From an uncultured Eubacteriales bacterium (lineage in GTDB: Bacteria; Bacillota; Clostridia; Oscillospirales; Acutalibacteraceae): 64,000 bases of DNA. Where the stretch lies: the NCBI GenBank assembly GCA_900317765.1, contig ONID01000002.1:29769-93768 (forward strand), in the 5' to 3' direction. Position numbers and translations under genes: made by a program. A model generated the notes under the pieces. The model saw nothing but the letters and a program-made list of their open reading frames with translations, ran no database searches and was not told the origin of the DNA. Numbering within the stretch: position 1 is the stretch's first letter; every line of letters starts with the position of its first letter. Below are positions 32,673-41,561 of this stretch, piece after piece.

Positions 32673-33947
32673 TCAGCCCTTGTATTCGGTGAGGGTGATG
32701 TCAACCTTGTAATTACGGCCGCTTCTTCTGATGACCATATTGACGGTGTCGCCGACTTGGAGATTTTTGGTCTGCGCCTGAATATCTTCTTCCGTCTCAA
32801 TCTCCGCGCCGTTGATGGAAACGATCATATCGCCAGCCTGCAGACCTGCTGCGTAAGCATCAGAACGCATATCGACATTGGAGATGAATACACCGTAATC
32901 GTCGTAACCGTAGAGCCAGGCGGCTGCAATATTGTTGATAGTGACATAGGTGAGTCCAAGACTTGCGCGACCCTTGACATAACCGTATTCCATGAGATCG
33001 CCGATGGTTTTCTTGACGGTGTTGGCGGGAATGGCAAAGCCAAGACCTTCAATGCCGGAACCGCTGGATTTTGCGTTGACGATGCCGATGAGATTGCCCT
33101 TGTCGTCAAAGAGTCCTCCGCCCGAGTTGCCGGGGTTGATCGCAGCGCTGGTCTGGAGCAGGGTCATGGTTTCGCCGCCGACTTCAATTTCACGTCCGAG
33201 CGCGCTGACAATGCCGCTTGTCACAGAGCCGCCCAGCTGACCCAAAGGATTGCCGATGGCGATGGCGGTCTGTCCCACCTTTAGCTGATCGGAATCCGCG
33301 ATCAGCACAGCGGGCGTCAGTCCGGTGGCTTCTATTTTGAGCAGAGCAAGATCTGTTTTTGCATCGTCGCCCTTCACGATTGCGCTGTAGCTTGTTCCGT
33401 TTCTGAGAGTGACGTTGATCTTGCTTGCGCCGTCAATCACGTGGTGATTGGTTACAATGTAACCGTCAGTGGTGAATACAACACCGCTGCCTGCGCCCTG
33501 TGAGATATACTGTCCGAGGAAGGAATTGGTGGTGACGACCTCGGTGGTGATCTCAACGACGGAATCAGCCACTGCCGCTGCGACGTCTTCCACAGCATAG
33601 GATGCCTGACTTCCGTTGTCGGTGGTGCGTTCGATCTCCTGAAATACGACTTTGGAGCCGTCCTCATTCTGGATGACAGTGGTGCCGTTTCCTCCGAGCT
33701 TTGCGCCGATGAAGCCTCCGCCGAGACCCAGCAGCAGGGCAAGCAGTGCGGACAGAAGAATGGTGGATAGGCTTGTTTTCCCTTTGTTGTTGTTGCCTCC
33801 GTTAAATGCCGGCTGCTGTATGGGGCGCTGCATGGGACGCTGCGGCTGTGAAATATACTGCGCCTGCGGACGCTGAGTCATTGCCTCCGTGGGCATGCCC
33901 GGTTGGGAACTGCGGTAATTGCCTTGATTGGGAGTGTTTGCTGACAT
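32673..33947 (-). CDS. HtrA/DegP-like membrane-anchored serine protease with PDZ domain
   Basis: 424 residues: Pro/Gln-rich cytoplasmic arm (QRPMQRPIQQP), one membrane segment (TILLSALLALLLGLGGGF near 60-80), a trypsin-like protease with catalytic His in TNHHVIDG, Asp in DLALLKI and Ser in NPGNSGGGL, then one PDZ domain. It degrades misfolded proteins at the outer membrane face. All three catalytic residues are present. The N-terminal repeats resemble those of the DUF4190-type proteins. The start is at 33947; a divergent YibE/F gene begins about 125 bp away across an AT-rich gap. Confidence 0.92.
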   Translation of the reverse strand: MSANTPNQGNYRSSQPGMPTEAMTQRPQAQYISQPQRPMQRPIQQPAFNGGNNNKGKTSLSTILLSALLALLLGLGGGFIGAKLGGNGTTVIQNEDGSKVVFQEIERTTDNGSQASYAVEDVAAAVADSVVEITTEVVTTNSFLGQYISQGAGSGVVFTTDGYIVTNHHVIDGASKINVTLRNGTSYSAIVKGDDAKTDLALLKIEATGLTPAVLIADSDQLKVGQTAIAIGNPLGQLGGSVTSGIVSALGREIEVGGETMTLLQTSAAINPGNSGGGLFDDKGNLIGIVNAKSSGSGIEGLGFAIPANTVKKTIGDLMEYGYVKGRASLGLTYVTINNIAAAWLYGYDDYGVFISNVDMRSDAYAAGLQAGDMIVSINGAEIETEEDIQAQTKNLQVGDTVNMVIRRSGRNYKVDITLTEYKG

Positions 33948-34071
33948 AATGATTGGCTCCTTTACTTTGAATTATTTTTAGATATATTATACATATGTTC
34001 ATATTATATACATAAATTTATTGTAAAGTATTATGTAATTGTAAACTTTAATAAAAATGGAGGTTTTAGGC

Positions 34072-35529
34072 TTGAAGGAATTTTTCAGGAAGTACCAAAA
34101 ATCGATTATCAGTTATTGTTCTGTGGCAGTGGTGCTTGGTTTGGTGGGCTTGCTCTGGATGACGATGGGAGGTTCGGGAAAGAAAGCCAATTATACCGGG
34201 AACGAAAAAACCTCTCAGAGCGATTATTATCTTCCCAATGCGTCCGATTCCGACAGCGTCTCGGTAGATCAGATGCAGATTGAGCGTGTCGTTGTCACAA
34301 AACTGCTGGATATTTACGAATCCGGCGGCGATTGGGGAGGGGAATCCATCGTTCAGCGCACACAGACCTTTATGGTGCGAATCCTTACCGGACCCTACAA
34401 GGGCGTAGAAGCCCAGATGTCCCTCGATCTCACCGATATGACCGGCACCGGAAAAGGCGTCATTGTCGCCAAGGAAGGCGACCGACTGCTCGGTTACTTT
34501 GTGATGGATTACAATACATATACCCTTTACGGGACATGCACCGGTTTTCAGCGGGATATTCCGCTGATGTGGGTGGCTTTGGGTTTCATTGTTCTGCTGA
34601 TACTCTTTTTCGGACGCAACGGCGTGAAATCCTTCTCGGCTCTCATTATCACCTGTGTGATGCTGATATTTGTGATGATTCCGCTTGTTTACAACGGCAT
34701 GGATCCTGTGCTCGCCGTGGCGGTTTTTGGTGCGGCGACAATTATCGTCACGCTGCTGATGGTGCACGGTCCGTCGGTTTCGTCACTGGCAGCGGGAATG
34801 GGCGCGGTCGGAGGCGTGCTGACCTCCGCGCTGATTGCCTACATATTAAAAAGCGTCATCTGGATTACCGGCACGGCGGACGAGCAAGCCATCAGCCTGC
34901 TCTACACCGATAACGGGCACAATCTCGACGTGGCGTCGATTATGTTTGCCGCCATTGTGATAGGCAGCTTAGGCGGAACGATAGACGTCAGCGTTTCCAT
35001 TTCGTCGTCGCTCGAGGAACTCAAGGGCAAAATGGGTGAGGAAATCACCGGCTGGGAGCTTGCCCGTTCCGGTATGTCCATCGGGTGCGATATTATGGGC
35101 GCGTCGCTCAACACCATGATTCTTGCCTATGTGGGAAGCTCCTTCCAGCTGCTGATGCTGTTCAGCGCATACAACATTTCACTTGAAGAGATTATCAATA
35201 ATGAAATGATCGCCGTGGAACTGCTCCGTGCGCTTGCGGGCTGCTTCGGACTGCTGATGGCTGTTCCGATTACATCGCTGACTGCCGCACTGCTCTCCTG
35301 CAAGGGAAATATGGGCGCCTTCAGGGTGAAGGATATCAAATTAGTCAGAGTCTTTTCCGCTGCCGGGGAGAAGCTGTCGGGAGCGTGGCAGAATGCGCTT
35401 GCCGAGGCAAAGAAAAAGGACTCCGAAAAACAGGATAAGTCCGAGGAGCCGCAGGTCAATTTATTTGAGAAGGCCAGACAGCATTACGATGAGATGCAGA
35501 AGGATAAAGAAGAGAAAAGGGGAGAGTAA
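34072..35529 (+). CDS. YibE/F-like multi-pass membrane protein
   Basis: 485 residues with one N-terminal membrane segment, an extracytoplasmic domain of about 130 residues, and about seven further membrane segments. It matches YibE/F, whose function is not established, although transport roles have been suggested. The C-terminus is a long charged cytoplasmic tail. An ATG at 34057 overlaps the GGAGG ribosome site, so the TTG at 34072, 8 nt beyond it, is the likely start. A YfbR-like gene follows 3 bp after the stop. Confidence 0.85.
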   Translation: MKEFFRKYQKSIISYCSVAVVLGLVGLLWMTMGGSGKKANYTGNEKTSQSDYYLPNASDSDSVSVDQMQIERVVVTKLLDIYESGGDWGGESIVQRTQTFMVRILTGPYKGVEAQMSLDLTDMTGTGKGVIVAKEGDRLLGYFVMDYNTYTLYGTCTGFQRDIPLMWVALGFIVLLILFFGRNGVKSFSALIITCVMLIFVMIPLVYNGMDPVLAVAVFGAATIIVTLLMVHGPSVSSLAAGMGAVGGVLTSALIAYILKSVIWITGTADEQAISLLYTDNGHNLDVASIMFAAIVIGSLGGTIDVSVSISSSLEELKGKMGEEITGWELARSGMSIGCDIMGASLNTMILAYVGSSFQLLMLFSAYNISLEEIINNEMIAVELLRALAGCFGLLMAVPITSLTAALLSCKGNMGAFRVKDIKLVRVFSAAGEKLSGAWQNALAEAKKKDSEKQDKSEEPQVNLFEKARQHYDEMQKDKEEKRGE

Positions 35530-35532
35530 AGT

Positions 35533-36138
35533 ATGGATCACAATGAAAACAGGGGCGAATCGTCTTTTTTTGCGATCATTTCACGCATGAAGTATATCGA
35601 CCGCTGGGCGCTCATGCGCAACACGCACAGCGAGAATTTGAGCGAGCATTCTCTTGACACGGCGATTATCGCTCACGCACTGGCGGTGATACGCAACAGA
35701 CGGTTCGGCGGAAACATAAATCCCGAAAGGGCTGCGCTTCTGGCGATATTCCACGACGTGCCGGAAGTCATCACCGGAGATATGCCGACTCCGGTCAAGT
35801 ATTTCAGCAGCGAGATCCGCAGGGCGTATGCGGGCGTTGAGAGCGCAGCGGAAAACAGGCTGCTTTCGCTTTTGCCGGAGGATATGCGGGACGAATACAT
35901 TCCCCTTATCACTCACGAGGGAGAGGATGCGCAACTGCTGAAGATTGTCAAATGTGCCGACAAGCTGAGTGCGCTGATCAAATGTATAGAGGAAGAAAAA
36001 GCCTACAATAAAGAATTCTCGGCGGCAAAGGCTGCAACGATTCAATCCATCAGAGAAATGGGGCTTCCGGAGGGAATAGAATTCCTCGAAAAATTCATCC
36101 CGCCCTTCGAGCTGACGCTTGACGATCAGAATATGTAA
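35533..36138 (+). CDS. HD-domain 5'-deoxynucleotidase (YfbR-like)
   Basis: 201 residues of the HD superfamily. The metal ligands show as H in RNTHSENLSEHS and the HD pair in IFHDVPEVITGDMPTPVKY, which is diagnostic for YfbR. It dephosphorylates deoxyribonucleoside monophosphates. Its position before deoC and deoD fits a salvage pathway: dNMP to deoxynucleoside, phosphorolysis to deoxyribose-1-P, then aldol cleavage after isomerisation. GGGGAGA precedes the ATG. Confidence 0.9.
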   Translation: MDHNENRGESSFFAIISRMKYIDRWALMRNTHSENLSEHSLDTAIIAHALAVIRNRRFGGNINPERAALLAIFHDVPEVITGDMPTPVKYFSSEIRRAYAGVESAAENRLLSLLPEDMRDEYIPLITHEGEDAQLLKIVKCADKLSALIKCIEEEKAYNKEFSAAKAATIQSIREMGLPEGIEFLEKFIPPFELTLDDQNM

Positions 36139-36174
36139 TTATCAGTTAGTCAAACAAATAGGGAGAAAAACCAA

Positions 36175-36813
36175 ATGGACAAAAAAGAAATCATCAGCAA
36201 AGTAGATCACACCCTGCTCAGACAGGATGCAACTTGGGAACAGATTAAGTCACTCTGCGACGAGGGCGTCGAATCCGGCACCGCGTCGGTCTGCATTCCG
36301 CCGAGTTATGTCAGACAGGCTGCCGAATACCTTCGGGGACAGCTTGCGGTCTGCACGGTTATCGGATTTCCGAACGGGTACAGTACCACGGGGACAAAGG
36401 TGTTCGAGACAGCCGATGCGGTGGCAAACGGCGCGGACGAGATTGACATGGTGATCAATATCGGGTGGCTCAAGGATAAAAGGTATGACGAAATTCTCTC
36501 CGAAATCAAGGAGATAAAGAAAGCCTGCGGTGGAAAGACGCTCAAGGTGATCATTGAAACATGTCTGCTGACCGATGAAGAAAAGGTCAGCATGTGCCGG
36601 ATTGTATCGGAGGCAGGAGCGGATTTCATCAAGACCTCCACGGGATTTTCCAAAGCAGGCGCAACGCTTCACGATATCAGGCTGTTCAAGCAGAACGTTG
36701 CCCCCGGTGTGGGAATCAAAGCGGCGGGCGGTGTGCAGACCCTTGAGGATGCAGCGGCGTTTATCGAAGCTGGGGCATCCCGGATTGGTTCAAGCAGATT
36801 AGCGAAGCTGTGA
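36175..36813 (+). CDS. deoC: Deoxyribose-phosphate aldolase
   Basis: 212 residues, a TIM barrel of the DeoC/FbaB family. VDHTLLRQDAT lies at the start, the Schiff-base lysine region reads FIKTSTGFS near residue 147, and GIKAAGGVQ near 180 holds the second key lysine. It cleaves 2-deoxyribose-5-phosphate to glyceraldehyde-3-phosphate and acetaldehyde. GGGAGAA precedes the ATG; the next gene is deoD, 54 bp on. Confidence 0.94.
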   Translation: MDKKEIISKVDHTLLRQDATWEQIKSLCDEGVESGTASVCIPPSYVRQAAEYLRGQLAVCTVIGFPNGYSTTGTKVFETADAVANGADEIDMVINIGWLKDKRYDEILSEIKEIKKACGGKTLKVIIETCLLTDEEKVSMCRIVSEAGADFIKTSTGFSKAGATLHDIRLFKQNVAPGVGIKAAGGVQTLEDAAAFIEAGASRIGSSRLAKL

Positions 36814-36867
36814 ACAGCACATCTTCCCCAAAAACGACAACTAATTCACAAAAGGAGCGATAGTAAA

Positions 36868-37602
36868 ATGTCAGAGAAAGAAATGAAAAACACACCGACA
36901 CCTCACATCAATGCCTCACCGGAGGATTTTGCCAAAACGGTGCTCATGCCGGGCGATCCTCTCAGAGCGAAATTCATTGCCGAAACCTATCTTGACAACG
37001 CCGTGCTTGTCAACAATGTCCGGGGCATCCAGGGGTATACGGGAGAATACAAGGACACCCGCGTTTCGGTCATGGCCAGCGGAATGGGCATGCCGTCCAT
37101 CGGAATTTACAGCTATGAGCTGTTTGGTTTCTTTGGCGTGGACAATATCATCAGGGTCGGAACGGCAGGAGGAATCAGCGCAGATGTGAAAGTGCGCGAT
37201 ATTGTTATCGCCATGGGCGCCTGTACTAATTCCAATTTTGCCTCTCAGTACGGACTGCCAGGTACATTTGCTCCCATAGCGAGCTACGGGCTGATGAAAA
37301 CAGCCATTGAGAAAGCCAAAGAACACGGCGCAAATTATCATGTCGGCAATTGCCTGTCATCTGACACGTTTTATAACGATGACCTCACTGCGACAGGAAA
37401 GTGGGGAAAAATGGGCGTTCTCTGTGTCGAAATGGAGGCGGCAGCCCTTTACATGAACGCCGCAAGATGCGGCAAAAACGCTCTTGGCATTTTTACGGTC
37501 TCCGACCACATCATAACCGGCGAAGCGACGTCAGCCGAAGAACGTCAGACTTCCTTCACACAGATGATGGAGATAGCTCTTGACACCGCCGTTACCCTGT
37601 AA
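36868..37602 (+). CDS. deoD: Purine-nucleoside phosphorylase (DeoD type)
   Basis: 244 residues. MPGDPLRAKFIAETYL near residue 27 and the VEMEAAALY motif near 190 are typical of the hexameric bacterial enzyme. It splits purine (deoxy)nucleosides by phosphorolysis. The N-terminal PTPHINA is also standard. AAAGGAGCG precedes the ATG. Together with the YfbR-like gene and deoC, it makes a compact salvage operon; a deoB phosphopentomutase is not seen here. Confidence 0.94.
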   Translation: MSEKEMKNTPTPHINASPEDFAKTVLMPGDPLRAKFIAETYLDNAVLVNNVRGIQGYTGEYKDTRVSVMASGMGMPSIGIYSYELFGFFGVDNIIRVGTAGGISADVKVRDIVIAMGACTNSNFASQYGLPGTFAPIASYGLMKTAIEKAKEHGANYHVGNCLSSDTFYNDDLTATGKWGKMGVLCVEMEAAALYMNAARCGKNALGIFTVSDHIITGEATSAEERQTSFTQMMEIALDTAVTL

Positions 37603-37625
37603 GCGTGAGAATAATATGTTGAAAA

Positions 37626-37668
37626 AAGGATTTAGTCCGCATCGTTATCAGATGCAGGCTAAATCCTT
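37626..37668 (-). terminator. Terminator of tcdA, minus strand
   Basis: AAGGATTTAG (37626-37635) pairs with CTAAATCCTT (37659-37668), with an inner GCATC/GATGC stem; six A at 37622-37627 give the T tract on the minus strand. It overlaps the tcdA stop codon. Confidence 0.8.
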
Positions 37669-38370
37669 AATTACTTCTCCCGCTATGATCAGTCCCACGA
37701 CCGAGGGGACAAACGCGACGCTGCCGGGAATCTGCCGCTTGCCTTCCGGAAGGGCTTCGTCGGAAGGAAACGGCGTGATGGGTTCCTCTTTGGAATAAAC
37801 CACCTTCAGTTTTTTTACACCGCGCTTTTTCAGTTCTCTCCGCATGGCCCGCGCAAGGGGACAGACCGAAGTCTTGTATATATCCGCCACTTCAAAAGCG
37901 GCAGGGTTCAGCTTGTTTCCCGCTCCCATCGAACTGATGATCGGTACGCCTGCCGTCTGCGCGTTCATCACAAGGGCAATCTTACCCGTCACGGTGTCAA
38001 TGGCGTCTATGATGTAATTATACTGGGTAAAGTCAAACATTTTTTCTGTTTCGGGCGTATAGAATACCCTGTAGGTATTGACTTTTGTGAAGGGATGAAT
38101 GTCCTTGATGCGTTCCGCTGCCGCGTCCACCTTGTACATTCCCACGGTGGAATGAGTGGCAATGATCTGTCGGTTGAGATTGGAGAAGGCGACGGTGTCG
38201 CTGTCAATCAGGTCGAGCGTTCCCACGCCCGATCGCGCCAGTGCTTCGGCGGCGTAGCCGCCAACGCCTCCAATTCCGAAAACAGCTACCCTTGCCGCGG
38301 CAAGTCTGTGCATGCCGTCGTCGCCGAGCAGCAGCCGTGTCCTTGCAAACTGATCGTTCGTTCCGTTCAT
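37648..38370 (-). CDS. tcdA: tRNA threonylcarbamoyladenosine dehydratase
   Basis: 240 residues of the ThiF/E1-like family. The nucleotide loop is AVFGIGGVGGYAAEAL near residue 30; DSDTVAFSNLNRQ follows, and KVDAAAERI and SSMGAGNKLNP match TcdA/CsdL. It cyclises t6A37 to ct6A in ANN-decoding tRNAs. The C-terminal region VVYSKEEPITP is typical. It starts 3 bp downstream of a small unknown gene on the same strand. Confidence 0.9.
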   Translation of the reverse strand: MNGTNDQFARTRLLLGDDGMHRLAAARVAVFGIGGVGGYAAEALARSGVGTLDLIDSDTVAFSNLNRQIIATHSTVGMYKVDAAAERIKDIHPFTKVNTYRVFYTPETEKMFDFTQYNYIIDAIDTVTGKIALVMNAQTAGVPIISSMGAGNKLNPAAFEVADIYKTSVCPLARAMRRELKKRGVKKLKVVYSKEEPITPFPSDEALPEGKRQIPGSVAFVPSVVGLIIAGEVIKDLACI

Positions 38371-38373
38371 TGC

Positions 38374-38604
38374 TCAGAATCTCCCTTCCAGGGTAAAACT
38401 CATGCCGTCATCGCCGAATACCGCGCGAAGCCGCTTGGGTGCGAGGTATTTGTCCAGCGCACGCAGCATCGCTTCGGAGGGAACCGCGTCAAAATAGAAT
38501 TCTCCAGCCGCATACTCGTTGTCAAAGTGCAGCTCCATGCGGAATTTTTCCTTTAGCATTCGCTTCAGCTCACTGACTTCGGATATTTTTAATGTACGCA
38601 TCAT
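38374..38604 (-). CDS. Small conserved hypothetical protein
   Basis: About 76 residues, charged and likely cytosolic, beginning MMRTLKISEVSELKRMLKE and ending with a short beta-rich part. I do not recognise the family. The ATG at 38604 is preceded by GCGAGGT at a normal distance; longer in-frame starts exist at 38625 and 38634. It overlaps nothing and lies 3 bp upstream of tcdA, so the two are co-transcribed. Confidence 0.6.
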   Translation of the reverse strand: MMRTLKISEVSELKRMLKEKFRMELHFDNEYAAGEFYFDAVPSEAMLRALDKYLAPKRLRAVFGDDGMSFTLEGRF

Positions 38605-38745
38605 TGGTTGTACCTCGCTTTTCATGATAATCATTATTTCAAATATATTATTGTATATGTATTATATGACAACCTTGTTGCTTTGTCAACAAAATAACGG
38701 TTCGCGTTCGCCGAAATGAGCCAAATAAAAAAATTAAAAAAACAC

Positions 38746-38774
38746 TTGACAAAAGCGAAAACCGATGCTATAAT
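38746..38774 (+). promoter_or_regulatory. Consensus promoter of cysK
   Basis: Perfect TTGACA (38746-38751), 17-bp spacer, perfect TATAAT (38769-38774). Confidence 0.9.
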
Positions 38775-38775
38775 A

Positions 38776-38800
38776 CCTATAAAACTTATAGGTTTATAGG
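38776..38800 (+). promoter_or_regulatory. Probable operator overlapping the cysK start point
   Basis: CCTATAA-AAC-TTATAGG (38776-38792) is a perfect 7-3-7 inverted repeat, followed by a half copy TTTATAGG (38793-38800). It begins 1 bp after the -10, where a repressor would block transcription. A sulfur-responsive Rrf2/CymR-type repressor is a reasonable guess for a cysK promoter. Confidence 0.65.
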
Positions 38801-38842
38801 CTAAATAAAATTATTGTAATAAATGAGAAGGAGAACACTATT

Positions 38843-39772
38843 ATGAAAGTTTATGAAAGATTTACCGATCTTATCGGAGGCACTCCGCTGCTGAAGCTCA
38901 ACAATTACATCAAGGCCAATGACCTTGAAGCCGATATTTTAGCCAAGCTGGAATATTTCAATCCCGCAGGCAGCGTGAAGGACAGAATCGCAAAGGCGAT
39001 GATCGACGACGCTGAGGAAAAGGGCTTGCTCAAGCCCGGTTCGGTCATTATCGAGCCTACCAGCGGCAACACCGGCATAGGCCTTGCGGCAGTCGCATCT
39101 TCGAGGGGCTACAAGATTATTCTGACCATGCCCGAAACCATGAGCATTGAGCGCCGCAACCTGCTGAAAGCATACGGCGCACAGCTCGTTCTGACCGAGG
39201 GAGCGAAGGGTATGAAGGGCGCTATCGCCAAAGCAGAGGAGCTTGCCAAGGAAACCGAGGGCAGCTTCATCCCCGGACAGTTTATCAATCCCGCTAATCC
39301 TGCCGCTCACATTGCCACCACAGGCCCCGAAATCTGGCAGGACACCGACGGCAAGGTCGACATTTTTGTTGCAGGCGTCGGCACAGGCGGCACCCTTTCC
39401 GGCGTTGGCGGCTATCTGAAGAGCCAGAACCCGGATGTCAAGATTGTCGCAGTGGAACCCGCAGGTTCTCCCGTGCTTTCCAAGGGCACACCCGGACCTC
39501 ATAAGATTCAGGGTATCGGCGCGGGCTTTGTTCCCGACACCCTGAACACCGATATTTATGACGAGATCATCACTGTGGAGAATGAAGAAGCTTTCGCAGC
39601 AGGCAAGGCACTCGCACGCAAAGAGGGTATTCTTGTGGGTATTTCCTCCGGTGCTGCTCTCCACGCCGCGACAGTGCTCGCCAAGCGTCCGGAAAACAAG
39701 GGCAAGGTGATCGTTGCGCTGCTTCCCGATACCGGTGAACGCTACCTCTCCACTCCCATGTTTGCCGACTGA
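38843..39772 (+). CDS. cysK: Cysteine synthase (O-acetylserine sulfhydrylase)
   Basis: 309 residues, fold-type II PLP enzyme. The PLP lysine is Lys46 in NPAGSVKDR; the substrate loop TSGNTG is near 72 and the phosphate loop GTGGTLSG near 178. It makes cysteine from O-acetylserine and sulfide. GAAGGAG precedes the ATG. It has its own near-perfect promoter with an operator-like palindrome and its own terminator, so it is a single-gene unit. Confidence 0.95.
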   Translation: MKVYERFTDLIGGTPLLKLNNYIKANDLEADILAKLEYFNPAGSVKDRIAKAMIDDAEEKGLLKPGSVIIEPTSGNTGIGLAAVASSRGYKIILTMPETMSIERRNLLKAYGAQLVLTEGAKGMKGAIAKAEELAKETEGSFIPGQFINPANPAAHIATTGPEIWQDTDGKVDIFVAGVGTGGTLSGVGGYLKSQNPDVKIVAVEPAGSPVLSKGTPGPHKIQGIGAGFVPDTLNTDIYDEIITVENEEAFAAGKALARKEGILVGISSGAALHAATVLAKRPENKGKVIVALLPDTGERYLSTPMFAD

Positions 39773-39813
39773 TTTTGAGAACCTCCCATTTTCCCGATGT
39801 GATTAATTGCCAA

Positions 39814-39856
39814 AAAGATCTCTTTGCTTCACACTGAGCAGAGAGGTCTTTTTTTG
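39814..39856 (+). terminator. Terminator after cysK
   Basis: 10-bp stem 39814-39823 with 39842-39851 (one wobble) followed by seven T. Confidence 0.85.
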
Positions 39857-39907
39857 TATGCCGTTTATCCGAATGTGTTGACGCCTGATGTTTTTTATAA
39901 AAAAACC

Positions 39908-39936
39908 TTGAAAAACGGAATATAGAATGTTATAAT
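39908..39936 (+). promoter_or_regulatory. Promoter of the TMEM43-like gene
   Basis: TTGAAA at 39908-39913, 17-bp spacer, TATAAT at 39931-39936. Confidence 0.7.
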
Positions 39937-39997
39937 GAATATGTAATCTTATGTCGGAGAGGCAAATTCGCAGCTCCGCAGGAAGGAAGGTTTTTCA

Positions 39998-41098
39998 ATG
40001 AATGGCAACAAAAAAGGCGGCTTGTTCGCGGGAGTTCTTGTAGGACTTCTCATGGTCATCATCGGAACGGTTATGCTCTGGTGGAACGAAGGCAACAATG
40101 TCCGCAACATCAAGACCACCGACGAGATCGAAAAGACCGTTGTGGAGATTAATCCCAACGACAACCCTGCCGACTACGAAGGTAAGCTCGTGGCGGTCGG
40201 CGGCAAATTCACCGTCGAGGACGTTTCTCTCTCTGACACCACGTTCGGAGTGGAGCAGCATACGGCAGCTCTCAGCCGTGTGGTGGAGATTTACCAGTGG
40301 GAGGAAGAATCCCATTCGGATGACGACGGCACTACATACACCTATAAGAAGGTGTGGCACGAAGGACTGATCGACTCGAGCGACTATCACAGATCGGGTT
40401 ACGATAATCCCACTTCTGTCGCATACGAAAGCGAATCTGTTTTTGCGGAGGACGTTATTTTAGGCAAGTTCCACCTGAGCAGCACGCAGATCAAGCAGAT
40501 GGACGCGGAAAAATCAATCGCCGCTTCCGAAGCCAAAAAGGTTCCCGAAAAATACAGTGTTATCGGTAATTACGTAACCAATTCCGCTGATCTCGACAAT
40601 CCTCAGATCGGCGATGTCAGAATCAGCTGGAAGTACAACGACTGGAAGGAAGTCAGCGTTATTTCGCAGGTTGCCGGCACTACTTTTGTCGGCTGGACAT
40701 CTGCTGTCGGCAAAAAGGTCAACTGGGTCACGGAAGGGACGAAAACCTCCGCAGAAATGATCGAGGATATGCGCACGCAGGATAAGATCATGAAGTGGCT
40801 GCTCAGACTGGTCGGCTTCATGCTGATATTCATCGGCTACATGTCCTTCACCAGCCCGCTCACCAAGCTGGTCGGATATATCCCGATTCTCGGCAATGTG
40901 GTCAACTTCATGTTCGGAGCGATGATCTTCCTGCTGTCGCTTGTTCAGTCGCTGCTGGTTATCATTATTGCTTGGTTCCGCTTCCGTCCCTTGCTGAGTA
41001 TCGCATTGCTTGGCATTGTTGCTGTCTGTGCTGTGCTGTTCTTCATGCTCAAAAAGAAGCAGGCTGCAAATGCGCCGCAGGCTACCCAGGTGGCATAA
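39998..41098 (+). CDS. TMEM43 (LUMA) family membrane protein
   Basis: 366 residues: an N-terminal membrane segment (about 9-28) ending in WWNEGN, a large soluble domain of about 220 residues, and three or four hydrophobic segments in the C-terminal 110 residues. The layout and the LWWNEG...VEINP opening match the TMEM43/DUF1625 family, known from human nuclear-envelope LUMA and from scattered bacteria where function is unknown. The large domain likely faces outward. AAGGAAGG precedes the ATG. It is monocistronic. Confidence 0.83.
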   Translation: MNGNKKGGLFAGVLVGLLMVIIGTVMLWWNEGNNVRNIKTTDEIEKTVVEINPNDNPADYEGKLVAVGGKFTVEDVSLSDTTFGVEQHTAALSRVVEIYQWEEESHSDDDGTTYTYKKVWHEGLIDSSDYHRSGYDNPTSVAYESESVFAEDVILGKFHLSSTQIKQMDAEKSIAASEAKKVPEKYSVIGNYVTNSADLDNPQIGDVRISWKYNDWKEVSVISQVAGTTFVGWTSAVGKKVNWVTEGTKTSAEMIEDMRTQDKIMKWLLRLVGFMLIFIGYMSFTSPLTKLVGYIPILGNVVNFMFGAMIFLLSLVQSLLVIIIAWFRFRPLLSIALLGIVAVCAVLFFMLKKKQAANAPQATQVA

Positions 41099-41153
41099 GC
41101 TGTCCGGTGCACATGTAGAGCAGCGGCTCTGATCTGAGACAATACATTCAAAA

Positions 41154-41218
41154 AACGCTGTCCGTAAGACGATATTCGTCAAATGCTGAAAAGCTCATGC
41201 GGACAGTGTTTTTATTTT
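41154..41218 (+). terminator. Terminator after the TMEM43-like gene
   Basis: AACGCTGTCCG (41154-41164) pairs with CGGACAGTGTT (41200-41210) with one wobble, followed by TTTATTTTT. Confidence 0.8.
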
Positions 41219-41305
41219 TCCTTATATGAATTGCTGAAAATATTACAATATTTCCCGTTGAAAGTATACCAATATACTATACTTTAAATTGATAAAAAAT
41301 AAAGC

Positions 41306-41334
41306 TTGACAAAATAGCTTTGGCATGATAAAAT
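41306..41334 (+). promoter_or_regulatory. Promoter of the metY leader
   Basis: TTGACA at 41306-41311, 17-bp spacer, TAAAAT at 41329-41334. Directly after the -10 comes ACCTAC and a second CCTAC, in the same position as ACCTATAA at cysK, suggesting a shared regulator. The transcript would have a leader of about 220 nt. Confidence 0.75.
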
Positions 41335-41435
41335 ACCTACAAAGCCTACAAAATATATAAGTTTTATGAAGTTTACAGCACTTCCGATACAGCCTATGCG
41401 GAATGGCCGTAATGCAAAGCGAGGAATGATTGCTT

Positions 41436-41492
41436 ATGACAAAGCATTTTACAAACCTCGTCCGACTCAACTACCGATTCGGACGAATGTGA
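41436..41492 (+). CDS. Possible 18-codon upstream ORF in the metY leader
   Basis: ATG at 41436 with GCGAGGAATG 8-15 nt upstream, ending in TGA at 41490-41492. The peptide is MTKHFTNLVRLNYRFGRM, with four arginines clustered near its end and no cysteine or internal methionine. A short GTCCGA/TCGGAC stem (41460-41465, 41478-41483) lies inside it. It could be a leader peptide controlling metY by ribosome position, or chance. No T-box or SAM box motif was seen in the rest of the leader. Confidence 0.4.
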   Translation: MTKHFTNLVRLNYRFGRM

Positions 41493-41561
41493 CATGATGT
41501 TTTTCCTGAGACAGCAAATGACTACAGCTAACAAAAAAATTTATTAAAGGAGAAATTCATC

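Noticed and set aside
41335..41561. T-box or SAM riboswitch in the metY leader
   Set aside because: No AGGGTGGNACCGCG T-box or SAM-box core is present; only a small hairpin and the mini-ORF are seen.
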